DNA from: Agrobacterium tumefaciens
GTDB lineage: Bacteria > Pseudomonadota > Alphaproteobacteria > Rhizobiales > Rhizobiaceae
Direction of reading: 5' to 3'
NCBI RefSeq assembly: GCF_005221325.1
Contig: NZ_CP039889.1
Location: 1,810,501-1,874,500 of the forward strand
Length of the DNA stretch: 64,000 nt
Part shown: piece by piece, positions 8,272 through 18,300 of the stretch
Position numbering within the stretch: position 1 is the first letter of the stretch
How the letters are laid out: the number at the start of each line of letters is the position of its first letter
Notes under the pieces: model-generated
What the model was told of the DNA's origin: nothing
Databases searched by the model: none
The model's input: only the letters and a program-made list of their open reading frames with translations
Translations under genes and position numbers: made by a program

Positions 8272-9566
8272 TCGGCTTCATCCTCGCCGACCTGCGTCGC
8301 CTGTGGCTGGGCGGGGCCGTTGTGGTTCTGCTTGTTGCGCTGGCCACCGCGCTTGGTGTGGCGGTCACGCTGCAGGAACGGTCGCTGCGCCTCGGCAGTG
8401 CCCGCGCCGCCGATAAATTCGATCTCGTCATCGGCGCGGCCGGCAGCGAAACCCAGCTGGTCCTCTCATCCATCTTCCTGCAGGCAGCGCCATTGCCGCT
8501 CGTGGATGGTGCCGTTCTCACCCGGCTTGCCGCCGATCCGCGCGTTGCCTGGGCCGCGCCGGTCGGGTTTGGCGATTCTTTCGCCGGTTACCCCATTGTT
8601 GGCACGACGACGAGCCTCGTCAGCAATACGACGTCGGGTTTTGCCGAGGGCAAAATCTTCGTGCTGGAAGGTGAGGCCGTGCTTGGGGCCGCCGTCAATC
8701 TCTCCATTGGTGCCGAGATCAAGCCGATGCATGGCAGTGCCGAGACCGGCGGCCACACCCATACCGAGATCGCCTATACGGTTGTCGGCAGGTTGCAGCC
8801 AACAGGCACGCCCTGGGATCGCGCCATTCTCGTGCCGATCCAGGCCGTCTGGCACGTTCATGGCCTCGGTGTGGATCATGGTCATGAGCACGGACATGGT
8901 GAGGGCGATGCGGATGCACATGCCGGCGAAAACCAACACGGGGGCGGTCACGATCACGCTCATGAAGATGGTGAGCATCATGGCGGTATCGATCTTGATG
9001 CGCCGATCGTCGAGAATTTTGGCGACGGCCTGCCCGGCCTGCCGGCCATTCTCGTCAAGCCGAAGACGATTGCCGATGCCTATCGCCTGCGACAGGAGTA
9101 TCGCAGCGGCAATACGCTCGGCGTATTTCCGGGCGAGGTGCTGACCGGCCTTTATGCGACGCTTGGCGACGCCAAGGCGGTGCTGAGCGCAGTTGCCGCC
9201 GGTTCGCAAGGGCTGGTGGCGGCGGCGCTGATGCTGGTAACGGTCATCCATGTCGGGCAAAGGCGTCGACAGATCGGCGCGTTGCGGGCATTCGGTGCGC
9301 CCCGTGGCTCGGTCTTCGCCATCGTCTGGCTGGAGCTCTTCTTTCTGGTGGCGCTTGGCGTCGGCATCGGTTTTCTGCTGGGATTGGGTGCTGCCCATAT
9401 TGGGGCGCAGCTCTTCACCGCAAAAAGCGGTGTGATCCTCCCTGTTGGCTTCACCGGAGAGGATCTGCGTCTTGCGTTCTTCCTGCTGGGCTTTGCCGCT
9501 ATTCTTGCGGCAATACCGGCACTGCTCGCCTATCGCCAGTCGCCCGCCGCCGCGCTGCGGGCCTAA
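8268..9566 (+). CDS. FtsX-like ABC permease with histidine-rich periplasmic loop
   Basis: 432-residue permease of the FtsX/MacB class: TM1 near residues 12-34, a large periplasmic domain of about 270 residues, then three TM helices between residues 300 and 425. Within the periplasmic domain, residues about 195-240 form a His/Asp/Glu-rich loop with 13 histidines ([16 protein letters not shown] and further HDHAH, EHH clusters), a likely Zn or other divalent metal site. It is coupled by ATGA overlap to the ATPase and sits behind the DUF3299-like protein. The set resembles the Zur-regulated ZrgABCDE loci of vibrios but lacks a DUF2796 gene here. Metal delivery or export is an inference. Confidence 0.82.
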   Translation: MIGFILADLRRLWLGGAVVVLLVALATALGVAVTLQERSLRLGSARAADKFDLVIGAAGSETQLVLSSIFLQAAPLPLVDGAVLTRLAADPRVAWAAPVGFGDSFAGYPIVGTTTSLVSNTTSGFAEGKIFVLEGEAVLGAAVNLSIGAEIKPMHGSAETGGHTHTEIAYTVVGRLQPTGTPWDRAILVPIQAVWHVHGLGVDHGHEHGHGEGDADAHAGENQHGGGHDHAHEDGEHHGGIDLDAPIVENFGDGLPGLPAILVKPKTIADAYRLRQEYRSGNTLGVFPGEVLTGLYATLGDAKAVLSAVAAGSQGLVAAALMLVTVIHVGQRRRQIGALRAFGAPRGSVFAIVWLELFFLVALGVGIGFLLGLGAAHIGAQLFTAKSGVILPVGFTGEDLRLAFFLLGFAAILAAIPALLAYRQSPAAALRA

Positions 9567-9913
9567 GACAACGATACTGGCGTGTTTTAATGCCACAAGC
9601 AGATCGCGTTACGTGCACAATTGCTGCCGATGCCGAGCGATTTCCGGGCGGGGAGTTCCAGGGGGGGCGGCCGGCAAGCCCTGTGGGATGTAATGTCGTA
9701 CCGTATCGGCGGACGAATCATGCCCTCTGTCCCGGTCCCGAAAGGCTACGGCATCCCGCCAGTGATGAGAAATCGCAGGCGTCTCGATACAGTTTTTCCT
9801 TCGCGAAGAAAAACCCGCCGATCCGGCGGATTTCTATTTACTTTTGCCGAAGTTGCACGCCATCACGCTTACTGAATTCGCTGCCAGGCGTATCGCAAAC
9901 CATGGAGGATGAG
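9567..9913. other. 347-bp gene-free stretch upstream of xylitol dehydrogenase
   Basis: A frame continuous with the dehydrogenase runs through this stretch but has no family-like sequence, so I treat it as non-coding. The right half holds a palindrome centred on CTTCGCGAAG (9799-9808) flanked by T5 and A5, then a GC hairpin. The promoter of the dehydrogenase gene should lie downstream of these, between about 9830 and 9900. The left half shows nothing I recognise. Confidence 0.5.
9815..9845 (+). terminator. Terminator-like hairpin upstream of xylitol dehydrogenase
   Basis: CCGCCG (9815-9820) pairs with CGGCGG (9824-9829) around ATC and is followed by the T-rich ATTTCTATTTACTTTT. It could end read-through from the ABC operon. 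Confidence 0.5.
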
Positions 9914-10966
9914 ATGAAGGCACTGGTGCTGGAAGAAAAAGGCAAGCTCTCGCTCAGGGATTTTGATATTCCGGGTGGAGCAGGATCGGGAGAACTCGGA
10001 CCGAAGGATGTGCGCATCCGCACCCATACGGTCGGCATCTGCGGCTCCGATGTCCATTATTATACCCATGGCAAGATCGGCCACTTCGTCGTCAACGCAC
10101 CCATGGTACTGGGCCACGAAGCGTCCGGTACGGTGATCGAAACCGGTTCCGACGTTACCCATCTGAAGGCCGGCGACCGCGTTTGCATGGAGCCAGGTAT
10201 TCCCGATCCCACATCTCGGGCCTCGAAGCTTGGCATCTATAATGTCGATCCCGCTGTCCGATTCTGGGCGACGCCCCCGATCCATGGCTGCCTGACGCCT
10301 GAGATCGTTCACCCCGCCGCCTTCACCTACAAGCTGCCAGACAATGTGTCCTTTGCCGAAGGCGCGATGGTCGAACCCTTTGCCATCGGCATGCAGGCAG
10401 CGCTGCGGGCACGCATTCAGCCAGGTGATATCGCCGTTGTCACGGGCGCAGGTCCGATCGGCATGATGGTGGCGCTGGCAGCACTTGCCGGCGGTTGCGC
10501 CAAGGTAATCGTTGCCGACCTCGCTCAACCGAAGCTTGATATCATCGCCGCCTATGACGGCATCGAGACCGTCAACATCCGCGAGCGCAACCTTGCCGAA
10601 GCAGTTTCGGCCGCCACGGATGGCTGGGGCTGCGATATCGTCTTCGAATGCTCAGGCGCGGCGCCCGCCGTGCTCGGCATGGCGAAACTGGCGCGTCCGG
10701 GCGGCGCCATTGTGCTGGTTGGCATGCCGGTCGATCCGGTTCCGGTCGATATTGTCGGCCTGCAGGCCAAGGAGCTGCGGGTGGAGACGGTATTCCGCTA
10801 CGCCAATGTCTATGACCGCGCCGTGGCGCTTATCGCCTCCGGCAAGGTCGACCTGAAGCCGCTGATTTCCGCGACAATTCCCTTCGAAGATAGCATTGCC
10901 GGTTTCGACCGCGCGGTGGAAGCGCGCGAAACGGATGTGAAACTGCAGATCGTGATGCCGCAATAA
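9914..10966 (+). CDS. Xylitol/sorbitol-type zinc alcohol dehydrogenase
   Basis: 350-residue medium-chain dehydrogenase. The catalytic-zinc motifs are [16 protein letters not shown] (Cys), GHEASGTV (His, Glu) and [11 protein letters not shown]; the Rossmann motif is [16 protein letters not shown]. The four structural-zinc cysteines of many ADHs are absent: the lobe reads [21 protein letters not shown], as in sorbitol dehydrogenases. The start is ATG 9914 behind GGAGG 9904-9908. It resembles NAD-dependent xylitol dehydrogenase (xylitol to D-xylulose). It stands upstream of the AraC gene and pentitol transporter and is separated from them by a terminator, so it is probably controlled separately but serves the same catabolic theme. 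Confidence 0.85.
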   Translation: MKALVLEEKGKLSLRDFDIPGGAGSGELGPKDVRIRTHTVGICGSDVHYYTHGKIGHFVVNAPMVLGHEASGTVIETGSDVTHLKAGDRVCMEPGIPDPTSRASKLGIYNVDPAVRFWATPPIHGCLTPEIVHPAAFTYKLPDNVSFAEGAMVEPFAIGMQAALRARIQPGDIAVVTGAGPIGMMVALAALAGGCAKVIVADLAQPKLDIIAAYDGIETVNIRERNLAEAVSAATDGWGCDIVFECSGAAPAVLGMAKLARPGGAIVLVGMPVDPVPVDIVGLQAKELRVETVFRYANVYDRAVALIASGKVDLKPLISATIPFEDSIAGFDRAVEARETDVKLQIVMPQ

Positions 10967-11336
10967 CGGACATGGCTTGCCGCTGATGAATGAGCGGCAA
11001 AGACGTTACGGAAAAGTATGAGTGTGGCCTGCCGGCATCCGGCGGGCCACACGTCAAAATTTCACCAGAAATCTTATTCGGTTGCGCATTGTTTGAGCGC
11101 ATCACGGCAAATTGAGCGAAAAAATCGCCGCCTTCGCCGCGTCCGTAATCAGTCCTATCGGGCGACTCTTCATTTCTCGACAAAAATGAGTCAAAAAAGT
11201 ATCAGCAATTTCTTCGGCGTGATGTGGATGTTTAGCCACGGCCCGCCCTATGCTCCTCATCAACGCCTGGGACGAGCCATAAAGAGGAATGGCCCGCTCC
11301 GTGAATGCGGCGGACGTATGAATGGGAGGAACTATG
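10967..11336. other. 370-bp intergenic region between xylitol dehydrogenase and AraC gene
   Basis: Contains a strong hairpin at 11022-11052 and no supportable open frame. The AT-richer part (about 11100-11220, with CAAAAATGAGTCAAAAAAG) is the probable promoter region of the araC-type gene. GGGAGGA at 11324-11330 is the ribosome site. Confidence 0.5.
11022..11052. terminator. Terminator hairpin after xylitol dehydrogenase
   Basis: GTGTGGCCTGCCGG (11022-11035) pairs with CCGGCGGGCCACAC (11039-11052), loop CAT: a 14-bp stem with one T-G pair. AAAA/TTTT runs flank both sides at a short distance, so it may act in either direction. Confidence 0.7.
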
Positions 11337-12221
11337 ATGCAGCCCGATCTGGAACTGGTGCACATCCGCAAGGGCGAATCTTTCGCTGCTTGGCGGCATG
11401 GCTATCCGTTCCGCACCGTGCGCTGGCATTATCATCCCGAATATGAAATTCATCTGGTCGTCGCGACATCAGGCACCTTTTATATCGGTGATTTCGTCGG
11501 CCGCTTCGGCCCCGGTCAGCTTATCATGACCGGCCCCAATCTCCCCCAGAACTGGATCAGCGAGATCGAGCCTGACGAAATCGTGCCGACACGTTCCCTC
11601 GTGATCCAGTTTCCGGAGAGTTTTATCGAGGATGCCTGCGCCTCCATGTCTGAGATGGAAGTGGTGCGCGTCCTGCTGGACCGCAGCCGTCGCGGTATTC
11701 TCTTTGACGACGAGACGAGCGACCGCGTTCGTCCGCTGATCCTTCGGCTCATCGAGGCGCAGGGCCTGACGCGTCTGGCGCTTTTCTGGGAAATTCTCGA
11801 TCTGCTGGTTAATGCGCCGACATCCGAGGTGCTGGCAAGCCTGAGCTACGAGCTTGATCTGACGGGCATTGGCGATAGCGGCATAAACCGCGCTTTGTCG
11901 CATCTGCGCGAACATCTGACCGAGCAGGTCGAGGAAATCGATCTGGCCGACATGGTTGGCCAGAGCCCGAGCGCCTTTTCCCGCGCCTTCAAGCGCCATA
12001 CGGGTACGACGCTGGTGCGGTATCGCAATCAGTTACGCATTGATCTCGCCTGCCAGATGCTTTTGGCGGATCAGGATGTGAAGGTGGCGGAGGTCTGCTA
12101 CGATGTTGGCTTCTCCAACCTTTCCAATTTCAACCGGCATTTCCTCAAACTCAAGGGAATGTCACCGTCGAGGTTCCGAACCATTTTTGCGGCCCAGAAG
12201 GCAGCTGTGATGGCGGAGTAA
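11337..12221 (+). CDS. AraC family regulator of the pentitol locus
   Basis: 294 residues. The N-terminal cupin-like sensor domain includes RWHYHPEYEIHLVVATSG and FGPGQLIMTGPNLPQNW; the C-terminal double helix-turn-helix (about residues 195-290) includes DLADMVGQSPSAFSRAFKRHTG and VCYDVGFSNLSNFNRHFLKLKG. ATGs at 11322, 11334 and 11337 are in frame; GGGAGGA at 11324-11330 favours 11337. It is immediately upstream of, and co-oriented with, the binding-protein gene of the sugar/polyol importer, so it is the likely activator of that operon with a pentitol or pentulose as effector (inference). Confidence 0.87.
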   Translation: MQPDLELVHIRKGESFAAWRHGYPFRTVRWHYHPEYEIHLVVATSGTFYIGDFVGRFGPGQLIMTGPNLPQNWISEIEPDEIVPTRSLVIQFPESFIEDACASMSEMEVVRVLLDRSRRGILFDDETSDRVRPLILRLIEAQGLTRLALFWEILDLLVNAPTSEVLASLSYELDLTGIGDSGINRALSHLREHLTEQVEEIDLADMVGQSPSAFSRAFKRHTGTTLVRYRNQLRIDLACQMLLADQDVKVAEVCYDVGFSNLSNFNRHFLKLKGMSPSRFRTIFAAQKAAVMAE

Positions 12222-12318
12222 ACCAGCGACACATCGCCAATTTCTAAGAATTCGGGCAGAGGTCTGTCCGGAAACGGGCACTTGTTGCCCCAACTTTCCT
12301 AATGGGAGGAAGAGTGAG

Positions 12319-13230
12319 ATGAAAATGAAATCCAAGTTTCTGATGGCGACAGCCGCAATTGCAATGATGGCCGCTCCGGCGCTGGCGCAGGAAAAGCTGA
12401 AAATCGGCATGACTTTCCAGGAGCTGAATAACCCCTATTTCGTATCGATGCAGGAAGCGCTGAAGGAAGCCGCCGCAAGCATCGGTGCTGACGTCGTCGT
12501 CACCGACGCTGGCCATGATGTCGCAAAGCAGATTTCCGATGTTGAAGACATGCTTCAGCAGAAGATCGACATCCTGCTCCTCAACCCGACCGACAGTGCC
12601 GGCATCGAAGCCGCCGTTCACGCTGCCAAGGCCGCCGGCGTGATTGTCGTGGCGGTTGACGCCAACGCAAACGGCCCGGTCGACACATTCGTCGGCTCGA
12701 AGAACCGTGACGCGGGCTACAAGTCGTGCAAACACCTCGGTGACGCGCTCGGCGGCAAGGGTGAAGTCGCAATCCTCGACGGTATCCCGGTCGTGCCGAT
12801 CCTTCAGCGCGTCGAAGGTTGCAAGGCGGCTCTCGCCGAATTCGCCGACATCAAGCTGGTCGATACGCAGAACGGCCGTCAGGACCGCTCGGTCGCTCTC
12901 GGCGTCGTTGAAAACATGATCCAGTCGCGTCCGAACCTCGCCGGCATCTTCTCGGTGAATGATGGCGGTGCAATGGGTGCGCTTGCCGCGATCCAGGGTT
13001 CCGGCAAGGACATCAAGCTGACCTCGGTAGACGGCGCTCCGGAAGCGGTGAAGGCAATTGCCGACGGTGGCCCTTTCATCGAGACCACCGCGCAGTTCCC
13101 GCGTGACCAGGTGCGTGTTGGCCTTGCCATGGCGCTTGCCCAGAAGTGGGGCGCCCGCGTCGTGCCGAAGGAAGTCCCGATCGACGTCATGGTCGTTGAC
13201 AGCAAGAACGCCGGTGAGTTCAGCTGGTAA
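12319..13230 (+). CDS. Sugar/polyol ABC transporter binding protein (ribose type)
   Basis: 303-residue periplasmic-binding protein of the RbsB-like class (type I fold). The signal peptide is residues 1-23 (MKMKSKFLMATAAIAMMAAPALA, then QEKLKIG). Typical stretches are MTFQELNNPYFVSMQEALKEAA, LLLNPTDSAGIEAAVHAAKAAGV and FSVNDGGAMGALAAIQGSG. It is the first gene of an importer operon (binding protein, double ATPase, permease) followed by pentitol-type enzymes. A GC hairpin directly after the stop could set its higher expression. The ligand is probably a pentitol such as ribitol or xylitol, judged only from the enzymes downstream. Confidence 0.88.
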   Translation: MKMKSKFLMATAAIAMMAAPALAQEKLKIGMTFQELNNPYFVSMQEALKEAAASIGADVVVTDAGHDVAKQISDVEDMLQQKIDILLLNPTDSAGIEAAVHAAKAAGVIVVAVDANANGPVDTFVGSKNRDAGYKSCKHLGDALGGKGEVAILDGIPVVPILQRVEGCKAALAEFADIKLVDTQNGRQDRSVALGVVENMIQSRPNLAGIFSVNDGGAMGALAAIQGSGKDIKLTSVDGAPEAVKAIADGGPFIETTAQFPRDQVRVGLAMALAQKWGARVVPKEVPIDVMVVDSKNAGEFSW

Positions 13231-13244
13231 GAACTCCTCCCAGG

Positions 13245-13273
13245 CCCCGTCCCCGTCTTGTGCGGGGGCGGGG
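13245..13273 (+). terminator. GC hairpin between binding-protein and ATPase genes
   Basis: CCCCGTCCCCG (13245-13255) pairs with CGGGGGCGGGG (13263-13273), loop TCTTGTG. It is an attenuator or mRNA-stabilising stem; the following GGTTAAATC is only weakly T-rich. Confidence 0.6.
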
Positions 13274-13301
13274 TTAAATCCCGACCATTGAGGAGGGTGA
13301 A

Positions 13302-14804
13302 ATGCTGGAACTGAATGGAATAAGAAAAAGCTTTGGCAAGATCGAAGTCCTGCGCGGCGTCGACCTTGAGGCGCGCGCCGGCGAGGTGCATGCGCTTCTG
13401 GGCGAGAACGGTGCCGGCAAGTCGACTTTGATGAAGATCCTGTGCGGCATTTTGCAGCCCTCCGAGGGAACGATCCGCATTGACGGCAAGGATCGCCGCT
13501 TCGCCAATTATGACGAGGCGATTGCCGCCGGCGTCGGCATCGTGTTTCAGGAGTTCAGCCTGATCCCCTATCTCAATGCCGTTGAAAACATGTTTCTTGC
13601 CCGCGAAATCCGCGGCCCGCTGCGCCTTTTGAACAAGGGCGCCATGCGCAAGCGCGCGGCCGAAATCATGGGCCGTCTGGCCGTGGATGTTCCGCTCGAC
13701 GTGCCGGTGCACCGCCTTTCGGTTGCCCAGCAGCAATTTGTCGAAATCGCCAAGGCATTGTCGCTGGATGCCCGCATCCTCGTGCTCGACGAGCCGACCG
13801 CGACGCTCACGCCCTCCGAGACAGAGCACCTGTTCAAGGTCATGCGCGAACTGCGCCGTCAGGGCGTGGCGATCATCTTCATTTCGCACCATCTCGAAGA
13901 AATATTCGAAATCTGCGACCGTATCACCGTTCTGCGCGATGGCGAGTTGATTGGCTCCTGCCTGACGTCGGAGGTCGATAATGACCGTCTGGTCGAGATG
14001 ATGGTCGGCCGGCGCATCGAAGCCAGCTTCCCGCCGAAGCCGCAGCTCGACCCTTCCGCTGCAAAGGTGATCGAAGTCGAAGAGCTGCAATTGAAGAAAG
14101 GCGGCCCCGTCTCCCGCTTTTCGCTGCGCAAGGGCGAAATCCTCGGCTTTGCCGGGCTCGTCGGCTCGGGCCGCACGGAAACGGTTCTCGCCATGCTCGG
14201 CGCGCATTCGGCCTCGCGCCGCAAGATCAAGCTCGATGGCGTGGATACGCGTTTATCCGGCCCCGATGATGCGTTGATGCGCGGCATTGGCCTGCTGCCG
14301 GAAAGCCGCAAGGAGGAGGGGCTGATCACGAGTTTCTCCATTCTGCAGAATATTTCGCTGAACAATTACCGCAAATACCGCAAGGCCCACTGGTTCCTCG
14401 ATCTCAAGAAGGAACTGGAGCACACGACGAAGGCCATGGCGCAGGTGCAGGTCAAGGCGCAGGGACCTTACGCCCGCGTTGATACATTGTCGGGTGGTAA
14501 CCAGCAGAAGATCGTCATCGCTCGCTGGTTGAACCATGACATGCGCGTGCTGATCTTCGACGAGCCGACACGCGGTATCGATGTCGGCGCAAAGGCGGAA
14601 ATCTATTCGCTGATGCGCGAATTTGCCGCCAGGGGCCATTCGATCATCATGATCTCCTCGGAACTGCCGGAAGTGATCGGCATGTCCGACAGGGTCTGCG
14701 TCTTCCGCTCCGGCGGCATCGTCGCCACCGTCGAGGGTGCGGATATCAATTCAGAAACAATAATGACAAACGCCACCACCGGGAGAGTTGAACATGTCGC
14801 TTGA
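13302..14804 (+). CDS. Sugar ABC transporter ATP-binding protein, double NBD (RbsA/MglA type)
   Basis: 500 residues with two fused nucleotide-binding domains. The first has Walker [17 protein letters not shown], signature [15 protein letters not shown] and Walker [13 protein letters not shown]. The second has the degenerate P-loop GLVGSGRTE, signature [15 protein letters not shown] and [12 protein letters not shown]. This is the CUT2 architecture used with one homodimeric RbsC-like permease. GGAGG lies upstream of ATG 13302, and the 3' end overlaps the permease start by 11 bp, indicating tight coupling. It energises uptake of the ligand bound by the preceding periplasmic protein. Confidence 0.93.
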   Translation: MLELNGIRKSFGKIEVLRGVDLEARAGEVHALLGENGAGKSTLMKILCGILQPSEGTIRIDGKDRRFANYDEAIAAGVGIVFQEFSLIPYLNAVENMFLAREIRGPLRLLNKGAMRKRAAEIMGRLAVDVPLDVPVHRLSVAQQQFVEIAKALSLDARILVLDEPTATLTPSETEHLFKVMRELRRQGVAIIFISHHLEEIFEICDRITVLRDGELIGSCLTSEVDNDRLVEMMVGRRIEASFPPKPQLDPSAAKVIEVEELQLKKGGPVSRFSLRKGEILGFAGLVGSGRTETVLAMLGAHSASRRKIKLDGVDTRLSGPDDALMRGIGLLPESRKEEGLITSFSILQNISLNNYRKYRKAHWFLDLKKELEHTTKAMAQVQVKAQGPYARVDTLSGGNQQKIVIARWLNHDMRVLIFDEPTRGIDVGAKAEIYSLMREFAARGHSIIMISSELPEVIGMSDRVCVFRSGGIVATVEGADINSETIMTNATTGRVEHVA

Positions 14805-15771
14805 TGCAAACACCGGCGTTGCCGCGAAAACGGGCGGTTTCAGTCTCAGCGCCATGCTGCGTTCACCGCTCGCCCTGCCTCTGGCGGGCCTGATTGTCGT
14901 ATCCATCCTGATGGGGCTTGCGAGCGACAATTTCTTCAGCGTCAACAACATCATGAATGTGTTGCGACAGGTTTCCGTCGTTGGCATTCTCGCCGTCGGC
15001 ATGACCTTCGTCATTCTCACCGGCGGCATCGATCTTTCGGTCGGTGCGGTCATGGCGCTTGTCGGCACGCTGTCGGCCGGGCTTATGGTGAATACCGGTC
15101 TGTCTCCCGCGGTTGCCCTGCCGGCTGGCCTCTTCATCGGTCTCGGTATCGGCATCTTCAACGGGGCGCTTGTAGCCTGGGGCAAGATGCCGGCCATCAT
15201 CGTCACGCTCGCCACCATGGGCATGGCGCGCGGCCTTGGCCTCATCTATTCCGGCGGTTATCCGGTCAGCGGCATTCCGAGCTGGATTTCCTGGTTCGGC
15301 GTCGGCCGTGTCGGCATCGTTCCGGTGCCTGTCATCATCATGGTGGTGATTTATGCCGTGGCCTGGGTGCTGTTGCAGCGCACGGCCTTCGGCCGCCACG
15401 TCTACGCGCTTGGTGGCAACGAACTGGCGGCGCGCCTTTCGGGTGTGAAGACCCGGCGCGTCAAGCTTGCCGTCTATGGCATCTCGGGCGTCACGGCAGC
15501 TTTTGCCGCCCTTATTTTGACTGGTCGCTTGATGAGCGGCCAGCCCAATGCCGGCGTCGGCTTCGAACTTGATGCGATTGCGGCCGTCGTTCTCGGCGGT
15601 ACGGCAATTGCCGGCGGCAGGGGGCTCATTCTCGGCACGCTGATCGGCGCGGTGCTGCTTGGCATTCTCAATAACGGCCTCAACCTGATGGGCATCAACC
15701 CCTATCTGCAGGATGTCATCAAGGGCGGCATCATTCTGCTGGCCATCTATATCGGGCGCGAATGGCGCTGA
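14794..15771 (+). CDS. Sugar ABC transporter permease (RbsC type)
   Basis: 325-residue polytopic membrane protein with 8-10 spans and the RbsC-family conserved loop [22 protein letters not shown], plus [19 protein letters not shown] and [15 protein letters not shown]. The frame opens at TTG 14788, but ATG 14794 has GGGAG at 14781-14785. It is the membrane channel of the pentitol importer. A catabolic SDR gene begins 39 bp after the stop, so transport and catabolism share the operon. Confidence 0.92.
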   Translation: MSLDANTGVAAKTGGFSLSAMLRSPLALPLAGLIVVSILMGLASDNFFSVNNIMNVLRQVSVVGILAVGMTFVILTGGIDLSVGAVMALVGTLSAGLMVNTGLSPAVALPAGLFIGLGIGIFNGALVAWGKMPAIIVTLATMGMARGLGLIYSGGYPVSGIPSWISWFGVGRVGIVPVPVIIMVVIYAVAWVLLQRTAFGRHVYALGGNELAARLSGVKTRRVKLAVYGISGVTAAFAALILTGRLMSGQPNAGVGFELDAIAAVVLGGTAIAGGRGLILGTLIGAVLLGILNNGLNLMGINPYLQDVIKGGIILLAIYIGREWR

Positions 15772-15810
15772 GCCGGCCCGGAAACACCTTCATAAACGCA
15801 GGAGAATTAA

Positions 15811-16542
15811 ATGTCTGAATCGCTGCAAGGCAAGATCGCGGTCATCACCGGCGCCGCATCCGGCATCGGGCTTGCCACATCAGAAGCGCTCTTGGAACAG
15901 GGCGCAACCGTGGTCATGGTCGACTGGAACGAGAAAGCCTTGAATGATCTGGCCGCCAAGCTGGGCGACCGCGCCATTCCGCAGGTCACTAACCTTCTGG
16001 ACGCGGACAGCTGCAATGCCATGATCCCGGAAATCCTCAAGAAAGTCGATCATATCGACATTCTCTATTGCAATGCCGGCACCTATATCGGTGGCGAGCT
16101 GACCGAGACGACGCCCGAAGCCATCGACAAGATGCTGAACCTCAACGTCAACGCCGTCATGAAGAACGTTCAGGCCGTCGTGCCGCACATGTCGGAGCGC
16201 AAGACCGGCGATATCATCGTCACCTGCTCGATCGCCGGGCATTTCCCGACCTATTGGGAGCCGGTCTATTCGGGCTCGAAATGGGCGATCACCAGCTTCG
16301 TGCAGGGCATGCGCCGCCAGATGATCCCGCACGGCGTGCGCGTTGCGCAGGTCTCTCCAGGCCCGGTCGTCTCCGCACTTCTGGCGGACTGGCCGGAGGA
16401 AAACCTCCGCAAGGCCAAGGAATCGGGTAGCCTTATCGATGCGAGCGAAGTGGCCGATGCGGTCATCTACATGCTGACGCGCAAGCGCACCGTCACCATC
16501 CGCGACATGCTGGTTCTTCCGACCAACTTCGACCGCGTTTAA
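15811..16542 (+). CDS. SDR oxidoreductase, ribitol 2-dehydrogenase-like
   Basis: 243-residue classical short-chain dehydrogenase: cofactor motif TGAASGIG (residues 12-19), acidic VDWNEK after beta-2 (NAD preference), NAG at about residue 88, catalytic Ser in CSIAGHFP and YSGSK (Tyr/Lys). The C-terminal MLTRKRTVTIRDMLVLPTNFD is typical of ribitol/polyol dehydrogenases rather than fatty-acid reductases. It follows the importer and precedes an FGGY kinase that fits D-ribulose. The probable reaction is ribitol + NAD+ to D-ribulose. Other pentitol or hexitol substrates cannot be excluded. Confidence 0.78.
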   Translation: MSESLQGKIAVITGAASGIGLATSEALLEQGATVVMVDWNEKALNDLAAKLGDRAIPQVTNLLDADSCNAMIPEILKKVDHIDILYCNAGTYIGGELTETTPEAIDKMLNLNVNAVMKNVQAVVPHMSERKTGDIIVTCSIAGHFPTYWEPVYSGSKWAITSFVQGMRRQMIPHGVRVAQVSPGPVVSALLADWPEENLRKAKESGSLIDASEVADAVIYMLTRKRTVTIRDMLVLPTNFDRV

Positions 16543-16550
16543 AAACCTCT

Positions 16551-16588
16551 GGAGCGGCTGGGGAAATCGGAACCGGTCCAGCCGCTCC
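16551..16588 (+). terminator. Hairpin between ribitol-type SDR and FGGY kinase
   Basis: GGAGCGGCTGG (16551-16561) pairs perfectly with CCAGCCGCTCC (16578-16588), loop 16 bases. No T-run follows; it is probably an attenuator or RNA-stability element inside the operon. Confidence 0.55.
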
Positions 16589-16632
16589 ATATCGTTCAAG
16601 CACCGGATGATCCGCTCCGAGGAGTATCGCAA

Positions 16633-18243
16633 ATGGCTTCCTACCTTGTTGGCGTCGATGTCGGGACAGGCTCGGCGCGGGCCGGTGTCTTCAATGTCGC
16701 AGGTAAGCTTCTCGCTACCGCCAAGCGCCCGATCAGCATGCACCGCGAGGATGGCGGCATTGCCGAACAGTCGAGCGGTGAGGTGTGGCAGGCGGTTTGC
16801 GACAGCGTGCGCGAAAGCGTTTCGCGCACCGGCATTAATCCGGCCGAAGTTGCCGGCATCGGTTTCGATGCCACCTGCTCGCTGGTTGTTCGCGGGCCTG
16901 ATGATGAGACCCTGTCGGTCGGCGCCCCTGATCATCCCGAACGCGATATCATCGTCTGGATGGATCACCGCGCCGTTGAACAGGCGGAGCGGATCAATGC
17001 CGGCGAACACGCCGTGCTGAAATATGTCGGCGGCCGCATTTCCCCGGAAATGCAGACGCCCAAGCTGCTGTGGCTCAGCGAAAACAGGCCGGATATCTAT
17101 GCGCGAGCCGAGCATTTCTTCGATCTGACGGATTTTCTGACATGGAAGGCTTCCGGCGCGCTCGATCGTTCCGCGTGCACGGTAACCTGCAAATGGACCT
17201 ATCTCGCCCATGAAAACCGCTGGGATGCGGAATATTTCGCCAAGATCGGCCTTGGCGATCTGGCCGAGCAGGGCTTCCGCCGCATCGGTGAAAACGTCGT
17301 CCATCCCGGCACGGCGCTGGGCGCGGGCCTGACGGAAGATGCCGCAAAGGCCATGGGGCTGGTTGCGGGCACGGCCGTTGCCGCGGGCCTGATAGACGCC
17401 CATGCCGGCGGTGTCGGCACGGTGGCTGCGGGCGGCGATGCATTGCGATGCCTCGGTTATGTCTTCGGCACTTCGTCCTGCACCATGACCACCACCGCTG
17501 AACCCGCTTTCGTGCCGGGTGTCTGGGGTCCCTATTATTCCGCCATGGTTCCCGGCGCATGGCTCAATGAAGGCGGCCAGTCCGCCGCCGGTGCAGCCAT
17601 CGATTACCTCGTGCAATTGCACCCGGCCTTTGCCGAGGCGAGGGCGCTTGCCGACAAGGAAGGCAAAGCCTTGCCGGTCTGGCTCGCCGACCGCGCTCTC
17701 AGCCTTGCCGCATCCGCTTCCGCCGCAGCTGAGATCGCCGAAGATTTTCATGTGGTGCCGGAGTTCCTTGGCAATCGAGCGCCCTTTGCCGATCCGCATG
17801 CCCGTGCCGTCATTGCCGGTTATGGCATGGAGACCGGCGTGGATTCTCTCGTTGCGCTTTATGTGGCGGGGCTTCTCGGCCTCGGTTACGGGCTTCGCCA
17901 GATCATCGAGACGCAGGCCCGCAACGGCGCGCCGGTGGAAACCATCAGCGTCAGCGGTGGGGCGGGTGCACATCCGCTTGCCCGGCAGTTGCTGGCGGAT
18001 GCGACCGGGCTTCCGGTCGAACTCACCGAATGTGAAGAGCCCGTGCTTCTGGGGTCGGCCATGCTTGGCGCGGTTGCCGCCGGAACCTATCCCGACCTGA
18101 TGGCCGCCATGCCCGCAATGTCGCGCATCGCCAGCTGTGCTGCACCCGATCCTGCTTTTCAAAAGGTCCACCAGGCGCGTTACGACGCGTTTCTGGCGCT
18201 GCAGAATGCGGCGCGCGCCATTCGTGCCGCCGACCACTCCTGA
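16633..18243 (+). CDS. FGGY-family carbohydrate kinase, probable D-ribulokinase
   Basis: 536 residues. The N-terminal actin-fold motif GVDVGTGSARAGVFN binds phosphate, GIGFDATCSLVV and VWMDHRAVEQAERINA form the substrate half, and the C-terminal half has VSGGAGAHPLARQLLADATGLPV and LGSAMLGAVAAG (FGGY signature region). Length and the DATCSL motif fit the D-ribulokinase branch of the family (Ydr109c/FGGY type) better than xylulokinase or glycerol kinase. It would phosphorylate D-ribulose made by the adjacent ribitol dehydrogenase and feed the pentose-phosphate pathway. ATG 16633 is preceded by CGAGGAG. Confidence 0.82.
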   Translation: MASYLVGVDVGTGSARAGVFNVAGKLLATAKRPISMHREDGGIAEQSSGEVWQAVCDSVRESVSRTGINPAEVAGIGFDATCSLVVRGPDDETLSVGAPDHPERDIIVWMDHRAVEQAERINAGEHAVLKYVGGRISPEMQTPKLLWLSENRPDIYARAEHFFDLTDFLTWKASGALDRSACTVTCKWTYLAHENRWDAEYFAKIGLGDLAEQGFRRIGENVVHPGTALGAGLTEDAAKAMGLVAGTAVAAGLIDAHAGGVGTVAAGGDALRCLGYVFGTSSCTMTTTAEPAFVPGVWGPYYSAMVPGAWLNEGGQSAAGAAIDYLVQLHPAFAEARALADKEGKALPVWLADRALSLAASASAAAEIAEDFHVVPEFLGNRAPFADPHARAVIAGYGMETGVDSLVALYVAGLLGLGYGLRQIIETQARNGAPVETISVSGGAGAHPLARQLLADATGLPVELTECEEPVLLGSAMLGAVAAGTYPDLMAAMPAMSRIASCAAPDPAFQKVHQARYDAFLALQNAARAIRAADHS

Positions 18244-18300
18244 GCGCTGTCGCAAACTTAGATCATCCGGCCGTGTCGGCCGCAAAATAACGAGGATTCC

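Noticed and set aside
9590..9913. N-terminal extension of the xylitol dehydrogenase frame
   Set aside because: The extra 108 residues have no ADH resemblance, cross two hairpins, and GGAGG precedes ATG 9914.
12275..12290. Short inverted repeat GGGCA-CTTGT-TGCCC before the pentitol binding-protein gene
   Set aside because: Five-base arms are expected by chance at this GC content, and AraC proteins usually bind direct repeats.
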